NCBI GenBank assembly: GCA_021307315.1
Contig: JAJSPD010000043.1
Location: forward strand, 1-64,000
DNA from: Bisporella sp. PMI_857
Lineage: Eukaryota; Ascomycota; Leotiomycetes; Helotiales; Helotiaceae
DNA length: 64,000 nucleotides
Direction: 5' to 3'
Both the position numbers and the translations under genes were made by a program. Every line of letters begins with the position of its first letter. Position 1 is the stretch's first letter. Positions 1 through 11,158 of the stretch are shown here, one piece after another. A model generated the notes under the pieces. The model was not told the origin of the DNA. It ran no database searches and saw nothing but the letters and a program-made list of their open reading frames with translations.

Positions 1-841
1 TGAGAAGACTGAGAGAAGACTGTTGAGATGCTGTGTTGATGAGATGAGATGATGATAAGATGATGAGTTGATTATCCGGATATTGTTGGTGTTTTATAGT
101 TCCAGAGTCCTGGGACTCAAGACAAGACCAGACTAGAAGTTCCTTCTACCTTACGAGAACTGCAAATAGCATCGTGAGATCCATTGCTCTGGCTGAGCAA
201 AGGATCAGGAAGAATGTCTCCAAGTTTCCACAGGAGACATCCTCATGGCATATGCCAGGGTAGGATTTCTATCTGGCTGAGCTCTTAAAGCTATGATTTC
301 TACCCTGGGCCAAGGAATTTTTGCCAAGGAATTTTCTATCCTGGGCCAAGATTTTTCCACCCTGGCCCAACTGTAACCCCGACATCCTCCAGTGAGAGTC
401 CAGCACCTTGGCGGGTGTGCTTTGCTCGTATGGAGGTACCGGATAGAGGGATCCTATTAACATCGGCGAATGCTAATTATAGCAGATGGGAATCTGGCTA
501 AGCACCAAATGTTCTCTTGGGTCTATGGACTTGGGATCTCATTCGTTGGTGAAGTTTGTCGCGTGTGGATTGGGTCCGTGCTGCTAAATGCACCGCCCAA
601 AACGCCTATTTCAGCGTCGAAGGAATAAGGCTGCTGCTCCTTCCTCAACTCTATTTTTGCTTTTAATTTTAATTTTATGACGTGCATACTGTAAGCTCAT
701 CACGTGGAGTTCCGGTCGCATCAAACGGTTTCCTCGCCAGACCTCTATGTGCCCTCCCACTCACTATTCACCCTCATAAACGAAACCACCTTCACATAAC
801 CTCAACTCTCCAACAATAATCCCATCCTAGCAGCAATCGCA
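1..841. other. 5' spacer with imperfect repeats
   Basis: No gene was recognised. Positions 1-60 are rich in GATGA/GAGAT short repeats. Three imperfect copies of a unit resembling TTTCTACCCTGGGCCAAG lie at about 296-316, 333-351 and 353-372, with a doubled CCAAGGAATTTT between the first two. This could be the edge of an old repetitive element, but no terminal repeat or coding remnant was seen. The last ~150 bp should hold the promoter and 5' UTR of the gene starting at 842. Confidence 0.4.
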
Positions 842-2326
842 ATGCCCGAAATGCACGAACTCTTCACCATCCCCGAAATAGTCGCCGCCATCCTCCTCAC
901 AGATACATTCGAGCACATCATGCTCCAAAACTGCCTCCTCGTCTCCCGGCTCTTCTCCCACGAAGCCACGCGCGTCCTCTGGGAAAGATGCGGTACCTCA
1001 TTCTACCTCAGTAAAGGCTGGCTGCGCAATAAAATCCCTACCGTCCATGATCTTGCCAAGATCACGGCGAAAGATACGGCACGTGGTCAATATTATGCTA
1101 ATCAGATCCGGCAGCTAAGATTTGTGAGGGATAAGGAGAATTGGGCTGGGGTTCATGAGGGGGGGCAATGGTGTGATGAGTTGTTGAAGTTGGAGTTTCC
1201 CCTTCTGGAGGCTTTCACGAGTGATAGTTGCGCGAACGAATATCCGGAACTCGGTCCTATGAAAACGAAATCTCCATTCTACACCTTCGGTTCCAGCGCA
1301 AACAACGAGCTATTCTATCACATTCTAAAAAGCAGTCCGAAACTCAAAGCTCTGGATTTGATAATGGATGAACCGGTTGATCTGGATGAACCTTATCATC
1401 CCTTCCAATCTTTAGAGGAAGAAGCTATCCGATTTATTAACGCGACCCCGATATTATCTTCGCTCTCTCTCCCCTTCACATACCGCACCGGCTTCGAAGT
1501 CCCACTCAACACCTGGTCTCCCGCCATCCTCTCAGCTTTGGGTTCACTCCCCTCACTCCACAAACTAGGCGGACAAATCCTCACCTCCGCATCCCTCTCA
1601 TCCCTCCCGCCATCTTCCTTCCCTGCGCTCAGAGAACTAGACGTCAAGTTCTCAGGACCTCTGTCAGCCATCCCATTAGCCTTCCCGAACCTCGAGCTCC
1701 TGAAACTCGAACTCCAGAATCCCTCCACTTTTGGGATTGGATCTCTCGGCGCACTCGGAAAACTGGAGATACTGGATATCACGTTCGTGGAAAACGAGGA
1801 GAATTGTTTTTCTGCTTCCGATCTCCTTGCTATCGCTCACGGGTGTCCACGTCTGCATACGTTGAATATCCCTTCCTCCGTAACGTTGATGATGGAGAAT
1901 CCTTGTCCTGTTGGAGACGATATCTCTGATTCCACTATCGAGGAAATAGCTTCTGCTTTACCGAATTTGCAGCAATTGTGTATTGGGGTTGAGAATCGAG
2001 ATGCACTTACTCACGAGGCGATCGTCTCACTCGCAAAACACTGTCCAGGACTCAGCTATTTCAGCATCACAGCGGACGTCAACATGCGCTCCCTGATCTC
2101 CGGCCTAAAAGAGCTCGGAGAGAAGCCATTGAGTGAGATGAATTTCATGCGCTTATATCCTCCTGAGGAAAGTGAGCATGTGTATGATAATCTGCCGGGG
2201 TTAGCGGAGGAATTTTTGGAGTTGGCGCCGGGATTGTGTGAATTTTCTATTAGTGAGGGGGAGAGTGGGAGGGAGTTGGCGGAGATGGTGGAGAGGTTGA
2301 TTGGGTTTCCTGGGTCGAGGGGGTAG
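842..2326 (+). CDS. F-box-like / leucine-rich repeat protein
   Basis: A single-exon gene encoding 494 residues. The N-terminus (about residues 5-50) has the spacing of an F-box-like helix set: LFTIPEIVAAIL, then LQNCLLVSRLFSHEATRVLWER. The rest is a run of irregular leucine-rich segments (for example LDLIMD, LSSLSLPFTY, LELLKLELQN, LHTLNIPSS, LQQLCIGVEN), the usual make-up of fungal F-box/LRR proteins that present substrates to an SCF ubiquitin ligase. Function is inferred from this architecture only; no specific ortholog was recognised. The ATG at 842 follows a CA-rich pyrimidine leader typical of fungal 5' UTRs and is the first in frame. Codon use is C-ending rich in several blocks, as in an expressed gene. 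The C-terminus is acidic. Confidence 0.75.
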   Translation: MPEMHELFTIPEIVAAILLTDTFEHIMLQNCLLVSRLFSHEATRVLWERCGTSFYLSKGWLRNKIPTVHDLAKITAKDTARGQYYANQIRQLRFVRDKENWAGVHEGGQWCDELLKLEFPLLEAFTSDSCANEYPELGPMKTKSPFYTFGSSANNELFYHILKSSPKLKALDLIMDEPVDLDEPYHPFQSLEEEAIRFINATPILSSLSLPFTYRTGFEVPLNTWSPAILSALGSLPSLHKLGGQILTSASLSSLPPSSFPALRELDVKFSGPLSAIPLAFPNLELLKLELQNPSTFGIGSLGALGKLEILDITFVENEENCFSASDLLAIAHGCPRLHTLNIPSSVTLMMENPCPVGDDISDSTIEEIASALPNLQQLCIGVENRDALTHEAIVSLAKHCPGLSYFSITADVNMRSLISGLKELGEKPLSEMNFMRLYPPEESEHVYDNLPGLAEEFLELAPGLCEFSISEGESGRELAEMVERLIGFPGSRG

Positions 2327-2394
2327 GCGTTGATGGCTCGAAGCAGAAAGAGGGGTGAGTTGACTGGGAGGGAGTGGACGAGAATTACGCATAT

Positions 2395-3060
2395 TAGGGC
2401 AGGGTAGAGGGAACGGATGGATTGTACATTAGAATTAGTAAACAGTCTGTAAGATTTGGAGGTTTATACTTACGACTCTCGTTCAACGCCTTTGCAGCCC
2501 TGTGGCGGAGAACATATGGCTTTATTACCTGCGCAAAGCTTATAATCTGGCCGCCTTTCTTCATCCGGTAGCGCATTGAGTCAGAGGACAGCTGTGAATG
2601 CTGTGCTAACGCGACGCTACAGGCCGTCTCTTCGACTTGGCAGAAAAGAAAATCGTCACTCAGCTCGTCCCTGAGCAGGAGCGGTTGCTCATTTAACTCA
2701 TCAAGGACATTTAAACTATATAGCTTTTTAGAAAAAATAATGCTAGGAGATTTGAATGCCTAAACTTTAAAAAGCATGCCGAAAAGAAAGGTATAAAGGC
2801 TCAGCACGAGCGTCGGGTCGTAAATAATCTCCGGGATTTTAAATTCGTTACTAGAGACTAGTTAGTTCATATATCAACAGAGGAAAGCAATAGACTATAC
2901 ATATCTTTCATACTGAGAAATCCCTTAATAAACTCAGCCGTTAGCTCAATAAAGAGTCGTGGACGGGAGCTGTTATAATCCTAAATTAAAGTCAATTTCA
3001 AATATCGATATCGAAATTGGACCAATACTTTTAGGCGTTTCCTGAGAAGCATGGATATCC
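2395..3060 (-). pseudogene. Decayed DUF3435 (FluG-domain-like) gene fragment
   Basis: Reading the minus strand from about 3000 to 2470 gives discontinuous but recognisable protein: NSSRPRLFIELTAEF, then FKIPEIIYDPTLVLSL, then SLNVLDELNEQPLL, then SMRYRMKKGGQIISF and KPYVLRHRAAKALNES. This order matches the C-terminal half of fungal DUF3435 / FluG-domain-like proteins as I remember them. In-frame stops lie at 2760-2762 (TAG), 2858-2860 (TAG) and 2867-2869 (TGA), and no start or N-terminal part is visible, so it is a broken relic. DUF3435 genes are a common multi-copy family in these fungi and often sit in repeat-rich DNA. Family assignment is from memory of the consensus; the frame continuity is seen directly. 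Confidence 0.55.
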
Positions 3061-3795
3061 CTTCACGAATAGTCCTCCCGTTGGATTCTAAACTGAGACT
3101 CTTCCTCTTCCACTGATGAATCACGGATGGAACGCGGCCTCTGCCTCCGCGATTATATTGCTATACATCCCACTCAATAAGTATGCAATTCTACCATCTC
3201 TTTCGGACCCAAGCACCATGACTATGGTATCTACACCTTCTACGGTTATCTATCATGCTTCTGCGGCAAGGACCGAACATCTTGCCAAATAAACTCTAAC
3301 TCTATCTGATTCCCTTTTCGTGAGCGTGATATTTAATAATTCCCAGCATGCCTTTAGACGAATGAATGGAGAACGCAAATGAATTTAGCATGTGGGTGTG
3401 CCAAAATCGGTACAGTAATTTAGGTCAAACCTTCACTGCTTTGGGATGATCCTGCAGGGTAGTTGGCAGGCAAAGGGCCGAATAAGCATGAAGGTTCATC
3501 CCAATGACCCACGTTTTGCAGTCAGCTTTTCGAAAGAAATAAACAGAAAAGAAGAAAAGGAAAAGTCTCATATTGACCGATTGAGGCTTCATGCAAAGGG
3601 GTACTCCGAGAATGAGAGCTATAGTGTGTTTATTTTTATATTTCGTTGATCATAAATCGTCCTTATCCAACTCCATCATTACCATGTCATTATCTCCAAT
3701 ATTCGCTATCCCGTGTCCTAGGGCTCCTGCTAATGCTCCAAGTGTTCTACAAAACCACACCCCAAGACTTCACTCGTGCTTCTCACTTCTTTCTC
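3061..3795. other. AT-rich spacer
   Basis: No convincing coding frame on either strand. It lies between the DUF3435 relic and the 3' end of the minus-strand secreted-protein gene, so it probably carries that gene's 3' UTR near 3796. Part of the further upstream end of the relic may extend here but could not be read. Confidence 0.4.
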
Positions 3796-4185
3796 CTACA
3801 ATATGGCGGCAGCAATAGCCACAACTGCTGCCATCATCCCCTCCTTCCCACCCATACCTCCTCGTCCATTTCCCTTCGGCAGATTCTGGATAGGGCCCGA
3901 GCATGCAGCATCTGTGCCACAAAGCAGATTCCCAGTCGTGGTGTCGGCGGGACAGCAGAATGGATGGGTTGGCGGACAGCTGTACGGATTGGTACCAACG
4001 GCGAGTTGACAGCAATATTCGTCCGCTGCTATGCAGATAGTGTCACCATTGTCAGATGCGCAGCTTGCAACCGGACATTTTGTGTCCCTGCTTAGGAGGG
4101 AGAGGCTCTCGCGAGGTGTGATCAGGAGTAGGTCTGCGCCAACGATACTGGCAAGCAGCATGGGAATGAGGGTGAAAGACTTCAT
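3796..4185 (-). CDS. Small secreted cysteine-rich protein, probable GPI anchor
   Basis: Encodes 129 residues from the ATG at 4183-4185. An in-frame upstream ATG exists at 4320, but only the inner start gives a clean signal peptide (MKSFTLIPMLLASIVGA), so it was preferred. The mature part has ten cysteines, including two CC pairs (DEYCC and HPFCC), and then a Gly-rich linker (KGNGRGGMGGKEG) followed by a short hydrophobic tail (MMAAVVAIAAAIL) that ends the protein, as in GPI-anchored proteins. Likely located at the plasma membrane or cell wall. Size, cysteine content and signal peptide are those of many fungal surface proteins and candidate effectors; no named family was recognised. Single exon. 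Confidence 0.7.
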   Translation of the reverse strand: MKSFTLIPMLLASIVGADLLLITPRESLSLLSRDTKCPVASCASDNGDTICIAADEYCCQLAVGTNPYSCPPTHPFCCPADTTTGNLLCGTDAACSGPIQNLPKGNGRGGMGGKEGMMAAVVAIAAAIL

Positions 4186-7100
4186 CTTTTGAAGTTTTAT
4201 GATAGATTTTCTTTCTAGGAGTTGGCAGTTTGTTGTTGATGCTCTTCCAAATCTTCTTATTCGCACGAAATATCTGGTTTCTCTCTTTCTTTTCGTAGAT
4301 ATCGCAGTATTTATATCCAAAAATTTCCTCCTCCAGGTTCACCACAACAAATACACATACTCTCACATATCAATTATCAGGCATACTCGGTGAAACGTAG
4401 TTGTGCCTAACATACAAGACCAGGCACCTCGTCAATACATCACCAGCCGCAGCTGAACCTCATCAACCCTCCCAATTTGGCGAGGCTTTCCTTTCGGTTA
4501 TCAGAAATCATGCGAATCGAAAAAGGGGCGTCCAATAACAGGCCAAGAATAACCGAGACGGGACGTATTCCCCTGCCTTGGCATTGTGACGCTGAGTGGT
4601 GCTCTTTCCAGGCAGATTTGAGGCTCAGGAACGAGCCATGGAGAATTTAAAGTCATTGGATTGGAGTTGTAAAATGCTTGTTTCAGCATGGGGCTGGCTT
4701 TTGAGCCGCTGGTCTGGACAATCAGCGAATGTGGTCGCGTAACTGTGACTGTTTCCGATGGTACAGAAGCAATGGCTGCGGAAATTACGCAATTGAATCT
4801 CTTCGTGAAAATGAGAGAGCTGGTGAACCTAAAAATATGAGTGTTTGCCTCTTGGCCCTTGTAGAGAATCAACCTTGGTCGGGTAGAAAACTTTTACTAG
4901 GATATGCATTACGTCGGAGATTGGACAAATTACAAAACGTCTGCCTCTACCTCTAATATTTTAACAATATAGATTAATCAAGGGATTAGAAGTATTCATA
5001 TTTCAAGGAACATCGTGAATGTTTCTGAATTACTGGATGAATATCGTCTCGTGTCGATCTCGAGCTTGAAGCATGCGGCAAAAAACCAAGAATTGCTTTG
5101 AACGTACTCTCCAATTGGGCTATCATTTACTTGGAAATTCTTAAGAAGGCTGTCTCAGAGGGGTCAGACCTTTCTGTACAGTTCATAATCTTCTACAAAC
5201 GTCTACATCGCTCGCCATGATGCAGCGTCGCTCAATTCACAACTCCCTACTGTTTACCCCGTCCTACAACCTTAGGAACTCTGGTCCTAGCATCATCTCT
5301 TCTTCAATAGTCCCTCAGGTCTGGTGGAAGTTAGAATTCTGATGGTCTTTCCAACGTTCTATTATTTTTTGCCTTCGTAGAAGTAGAGAAAGAGCCGTGG
5401 CTATTAGAATCGATCTGGAAGCGACCTTCCATAATTTATCGAAGTCTAATGTGGCGAAGTGTTTGCAGTAATCCATTGAGCGCAATAGTTCGAAGAGAAG
5501 TCTTGTTGTTATCGAGGGGTAGAGCTGTTCCCACATGGGGTATTTTGGGTCTCAGTAAGGCATTCGGTAAATTGTGAAAAGAATGTCTTGGATGCGAGGG
5601 ATGGTTGGTTGTACGGATGGTTGGAAAATTCTAGGCATGAACGTGATTTAAAACAACTAGTTAAAGATGGACTTCGGGCTTAAAGCTGGACTGCGTATGT
5701 GCGGTTTCCAAGAAAGGAATTATATGCCACATGGCCATTCACTAAGCTACAGCTGTGGTTCAATAGCAAATAATGTTAACTATTGTTACTCTACAAGAAT
5801 CTAACAAAATTAAGGCGTTAATGTGCTTTCGGCTTTTAGCCTGCACAGAAGCCACACAGAAACTATCTCCGTTTCCGTTTGAAATGCTTAAGTGAAATCA
5901 TATAAAGTTTGCAATATTCATTTATAAACAAATAGGAAATTGCGTAGAAATGTAGTTTAAGGTTATATGTTAGTGTGAACAATAGCCGGTGCATGGTTTG
6001 GTTTTCCTTGCTAGTTTTAGAAGAGCATACATAAAACCTCACCAAGAGCTATAGAGAAAGGTCCATTTTCACATGTAAATTCTTATCCTTTTGTTCTTTT
6101 AGCATTGTTTGTATGAACACTCGCGTCCTCTCCAGCAGACGGCATTCTGCACATAAATTATTGTTGCCCTTAGGATAAAGTAAAGCCTTGAACGCGTTCA
6201 TGATTGTTAGGTGCTTATTTAGTGCGAGAAAGCTTGAAAACCAAACAGAAATAAAGTGGTTGATGTCAGAATCCACGTAAAAAAACAACGCGGTGATTGC
6301 TCGCACGCGTTTGATATTCTTGTCTACTTGTACACATATATATGCAAGCCCATGATGAGGACCAATCACTTATTTAGACTAACTTGAATGCCAGGCTGTT
6401 ATACTATGCCCTTAATACTCCGCCGCTGAATACAGTCAAATATGCTCCGTCGATAAATGTGTGTAGTTGGATTGTGAAGTATTAAATTTTAATATAGTTC
6501 TGACATGGATCAGAATCTCACAAAACTGATTCCTGGACTGCAAGAGAGAAATTTCTCTAGTGAGGTTATACCTACTTTTGAAATCTATTTCCTTAACACA
6601 GGCATCAGAGCAAAGAGCAGCTTGTTACTTGACCAATAACGCAAAGGCAAAAGGAAAGCAATGCCAAAGTAGCAGCTTGATATATGTATGTAAGATTCAT
6701 AACTGGCAAGCATTTGTGCGTTGCGTAAGGATTTCTGCAAATGCAGGTTTCAATGATTTGATGCCAGATGCACTCTCACGTTCAAAGCCCTAACCACGCA
6801 CAGACCACCCTAAAGATAGTCTTCTAGGCGGTCAAAGATTCGCTGAGCAATAGCGTCTGCAACTTGGTGATTCCTAACATACTGCTTCAAATGATCACAT
6901 CAAAACATTTTGGGTGGGGGCAGTTAAAAATACAATGTGAAACTTCGCTGCCCTTGTTGTTTCCAGAATTCAGACACGGGAGACTAGGCTGACACGACCA
7001 GACAGGTAAGGGTATGGAAGCTATACAAGATGCCGGTGCCTGGATGCATCACATTGTGCAAAAAAGATCTTACCATCTAAGAATGATGGTGCCTTAAGAA

Positions 7101-7843
7101 TGGTGGTGCCTGAAGAATGAAGGAGGCCGTGGCAGATACGTATTGATGCAGATGAACCCCTGTGATGAGGTTGGAGGATCTGTTGCCGGCCGTAAGGGCA
7201 ATATATCGACTTTGTAAAGCGACAATACCTTGGTATGTTGGTCACTGCATTCCTGCTAGTATCTTTTTGTGTTGTTGTCGTTAAGGGTTAATAACCCTCT
7301 CATCCTTTGTCACAGAGATGCCCCTGCCCCTGGTTCATCGCGGCATGCACCCGTAACCAAGCTATTTACAGCGTTAGTGGCCCTGAGATAATTTCCTAAG
7401 CACACGTTTTTCCAGCGGCTAAGGCCTCCAAGCCTGCCCCTGTCCTAGCTTAAAAGCCTCCCAAGCCACGGATTCGGGATCAATGATCAGGGTCTATGCG
7501 ACTCTTTGTTTGGAAATGCTTTACGAATGTTTTTGAGATAGGGATAGGCCAGACTGACGCAATGGCCATCAGCACTATATGCCGCCTCTCTCCCGCCTTT
7601 CTCTCAGCTGTTGCTTACGATTTTCTACTTTCTCTCTGATCAACAGAGTCACGCCCTGGAGCCGAACAGCTTGCATATATTGTCTCATGGTGGGGTTGCG
7701 GTCGAAAGTCCCACGACACGGTCACAAGCGGTTTTCATTCCACAACCACGCGCAGTTTTGCTACGTCCTTGACCAACATATACGATTGGAGATCCGGCGC
7801 TTGGAAGCAGTTCCTACGATTTTATTAATTACTGGCTTCCTCG
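4186..7843. other. Long gene-poor spacer
   Basis: About 3.7 kb without a gene I can support. Several short open frames occur on both strands (for example about 4501-4872 and 6049-6369, minus strand) but none has a recognisable domain, good composition or paired splice sites. 5650-6600 is AT-rich. The last 300 bp before 7844 (polypyrimidine stretches near 7580-7620) is likely promoter and leader of the F-box gene. Remnants of old repeats are possible but not readable. Confidence 0.4.
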
Positions 7844-10096
7844 ATGATGGAAATGGAGCCTCCACGAATGGGCCAACGGCAGCTCTCCCATCAAATGCCC
7901 GCTCGACACGGCTTTGAGTCCAAAAATAAAAGCCCTCTCAGCGTCAGCATGTCTGCGGATTATTCCTTCGAACCCAGCCGAACGAGCAGAGAGTTCCAGC
8001 CATATCCAAATGCAAATCCGTTTGCCATGCCCCGCGCGGCATTTTCGCCGAATAGGATACCGAATGGCATGATGCCAGACAGACGAGCTTCCGCAGACAC
8101 ATTCGGACCTGCTAGTCCTCTGAATAATCGATATGGGGCTGGGGGACAAGGGAGGCAGCAAATACAGCTTCCATTACTGAAGCCGCAGAGACTGGGAAAG
8201 GGGCCTACCACTACAAATAGTTGGACAAGATATACACCCAGAACACCAGGCGAAGGCTTCAAAAAGCTACCCGAGGAAATATTGTTGCTTATTCTGGAGC
8301 ATCTGAGGAGCTCACACCTGGAATTTGGCAGTCTCAGCTGTGCAACATGTTGTGTGAGAGATTTGATAAACATTGGGTTGTCTTCAAAGAAATGGTGGAA
8401 TGCCGCAAAAATTGCCCTATACAGAGATATACAGCTCAGCGGCATTGATTCGACCATACATACGAAGAAGAAATTCAAAATGAAACATGGGACCAGGCTG
8501 AAACTTCTGCGAAAAACATTAAGAGTTCGTCAAGATTTGGCAGAACAAGTCAAATCGCTAAAGGTGCCGTCAGTTCCGGAAACAGCCAAAAGTAAAGAGG
8601 AAGTACAGGAGTATATGGACCTTGTTGCGTCAGTGATAATGGCTTGTCCGAATTTAGAGAGACTACCTGGGTTTTATCCAGCTTATGACCATTCGTTTTC
8701 TCGTTTTACACATGCTCTGTCGACAAGAACCAAGCTAAAGGAAGCGGTTTGGATCATAAATCCAAGTCCGTTTCAGCGCCAACGACGATATAACTTTGCT
8801 GGAGGCTCCCAAGAACCTACTTCCATTCTTGCTCCAGCCAATCTACTGCCAGAACAGTATGTGGACTTTCTGGGATACCACTCAAATTGGTCGAATCTGA
8901 AGACCTTGTTCTTACATTGTAACCAAGGCGGGACCGTCGACTCGTTGCTATTCCGCGATATATTTAAACGGCTTCCGGTTCTGGAGAATTTGCATGTTTC
9001 TGCTTTCCCGGCCCCAGCTTTTGATGATACAACACTTACCTACCTTCCACCTCTGAAGTCTTTACGTTTAGACAACCTTTCAGGAATTACTGCAACTGGG
9101 CTCTCAATATTTGTGTCTTTGCCATCCAGTGCCAGCTTAACGCATTTGTCCCTGATCTCAATACCACTTGTATCGTTGCCAACACTGGCCCGAGTACTGT
9201 CGCATCTCCGCAGTCTCACCCACCTGACTATATCTCAGGCACCATCCCTATGTTTGCCGCCAGGCGAGGAAGTATTTCTCCATCCATACCTGGCATCCAA
9301 CACCCTCCAGTATCTCCATTGGGAGATTACCAATCCCTCCGATGATGAGAAAGCAACCCAGATCTTGGTAAAATCAATTTTCTACTCCGGGTTTCCTGCT
9401 TTACGGACTATGCGTGCACCGACGGACTTTGATGGTTCTCTCCAAACCCTCTGTAAGCCGCGTGACAAAATAGAGCTCTCTGGCGATCGATACAGAAATC
9501 CTGGTCCTCCAGGTTACCATGGAATGCCTACCAGCCAAAGCTTACCCAACATATCGTCCTCGAGCCGATCACGGTCCTCTCAAGGTGGCCACAGTTATTC
9601 ATCCAGCGTTAGCTCTTCATTCGTTAAAAGCCCCACAAGATCCAGTTTCTCGATGAACAACGACCGGCGCTCCTTCTACTCTGATAACCTTGACACGCGC
9701 GAACGAGGTATGTCCCTCCTTACTGCTCGAAGGATGGCGCAACAGCGTCTCGAGGCCGCCGTATCTAAGCCAAAATTCCAGATTGCGGTCTGGGATGAGA
9801 ATGATGGCATGCTTGATCGTCAAACCGTAGGCGGCTATATTGGTCTCATCCAGAGTAAAGTATACTACTCGTTAAGGCCAGATGTGGATGGCATGGACGA
9901 GGCGGTGGTGACGGTGGACGGGATTGGGGGTTTGTTGGATAGCGGCGAGGAGACAAATGTAAGGGACGGTTGTACAGGGAGTTGGAATTTGAGTACGGGT
10001 ACTCAGGGGAAGAGTGGGAAAACGAGCGGGAAAGAGAGGTGGTGGCACACGGAAAGAGGACGGTTTAGAGAGGTTCCGTTAGAGAAGTTCTTCTAG
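7844..10096 (+). CDS. F-box domain protein, 750 residues
   Basis: A single-exon gene with ATG at 7844 (a second Met codon follows directly). Residues 1-135 are low complexity and disordered, rich in Pro, Ser, Arg and Asn. An F-box-like segment spans about 140-195 (KLPEEILLLILEHLR, then NIGLSSKKWWNAAKIALYRDIQL). Residues ~215-500 contain leucine-rich segments (LKTLFLHCN, LENLHVSAF, LKSLRLDNLSG, SLTHLSLISIP, SLTHLTISQAP). A Ser-rich stretch follows at ~560-620 (ISSSSRSRSSQGGHSYSSSV), and the C-terminus is a mixed segment ending in a basic run. The arrangement suggests a substrate receptor of an SCF ubiquitin ligase. Its length and structured N-terminal tail suggest a conserved single-copy fungal gene, but substrate and ortholog name are unknown to me. 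Confidence 0.8.
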   Translation: MMEMEPPRMGQRQLSHQMPARHGFESKNKSPLSVSMSADYSFEPSRTSREFQPYPNANPFAMPRAAFSPNRIPNGMMPDRRASADTFGPASPLNNRYGAGGQGRQQIQLPLLKPQRLGKGPTTTNSWTRYTPRTPGEGFKKLPEEILLLILEHLRSSHLEFGSLSCATCCVRDLINIGLSSKKWWNAAKIALYRDIQLSGIDSTIHTKKKFKMKHGTRLKLLRKTLRVRQDLAEQVKSLKVPSVPETAKSKEEVQEYMDLVASVIMACPNLERLPGFYPAYDHSFSRFTHALSTRTKLKEAVWIINPSPFQRQRRYNFAGGSQEPTSILAPANLLPEQYVDFLGYHSNWSNLKTLFLHCNQGGTVDSLLFRDIFKRLPVLENLHVSAFPAPAFDDTTLTYLPPLKSLRLDNLSGITATGLSIFVSLPSSASLTHLSLISIPLVSLPTLARVLSHLRSLTHLTISQAPSLCLPPGEEVFLHPYLASNTLQYLHWEITNPSDDEKATQILVKSIFYSGFPALRTMRAPTDFDGSLQTLCKPRDKIELSGDRYRNPGPPGYHGMPTSQSLPNISSSSRSRSSQGGHSYSSSVSSSFVKSPTRSSFSMNNDRRSFYSDNLDTRERGMSLLTARRMAQQRLEAAVSKPKFQIAVWDENDGMLDRQTVGGYIGLIQSKVYYSLRPDVDGMDEAVVTVDGIGGLLDSGEETNVRDGCTGSWNLSTGTQGKSGKTSGKERWWHTERGRFREVPLEKFF

Positions 10097-11158
10097 ATCT
10101 TTGATATCTTCCAACATACCGATAATTTGGAAGTTTGATGTCGATATCTAATACCACGTAATTTTGCCGACCTTGTCTGATTCATTGTGATATGCTTGTA
10201 TTTACTCGGTAGTGCTTCAGCATTTGACGTCCCTCTCGTGATAAAACTAGCTAGCTGTATTATGGTTTGCTTATTATATCAAACAGTAAATGCGCAATGA
10301 TACTAAATGTGGTAAACACAGTTATTTGAAAGCGTATGCCATCAGACTATGCCATCTGTACAGTTCTATTTAGATTTAACATCTCTATCCTGCTGCTAAT
10401 TCTCTTGCCCCTCTATTCACGCTTAATGCTGCCATATATAGAAAGCTGCACTCAAAGTCTTGATCAAGCATATAGGAATGTAGGAGAGGTACGTGCGACT
10501 TTAGGGCTGGGAAGAAGTCCCTGAACCGCTGCTCATTGCTAGATCTTTGAGGCTAATTTGCTTCTAGCGAGCCTTGATATATCTTGACCCTGTATTCATC
10601 AAGAGCTTGTTCATTTCTATATAATGTAAAATAGTCTCAAATCGATTTGATTGGTCGCACTTCAACTATGGAAAAAAATCGTCCATCAAGTGACTACGTG
10701 ACTTGCCCTAGCAAAATTTCTACATCGGAAAAAATCGTCGATTTTGCTTACTAACTTTACAACTACTAATACAATTATTTGAAATATTAGGGAACAAAAA
10801 GCCGTGATTTCAAGCTTTCAATTAAGCTCGCAGTTAGCTTATTCAGTATTTTATTAGTTGGGTTATTGATAGTTTTGTTACGATGGAAATATGTCATGGT
10901 GTCGCGTAACAAGTATTAGTGTGTTTTGCGGCTTTACGTGTTAGGCCCCGTATGCCCTGTATGCCTTGTGCAGCCAGTAAAGCTCATAATACGTGATATT
11001 ACAGCTGTAGAGTCTAAAATATGTTATTCTACGGTGATAGAGCCGATAGCACGCGATTTTATTGTTTACTGTACAAGCTGTGCAGGTGTGTGCTATAATT
11101 CTATTTATCAACTCAGTTTCATCTTCCCAGATCGATCATCCACTTTATTACCTTCGTA
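10097..11158. other. AT-rich spacer
   Basis: 3' UTR of the upstream F-box gene followed by AT-rich sequence. Around 10640-10745 the motif GGAAAAAATCGTC occurs twice in slightly different form (near 10670 and 10728), a short direct repeat. No coding region recognised. Confidence 0.4.

Noticed and set aside
1..841. Left end as a retrotransposon LTR
   Set aside because: No second copy, target duplication, primer-binding site or coding remnant in view.
4501..4872. 123-codon minus-strand open frame
   Set aside because: No domain, no signal and no partner exon; kept only as spacer.
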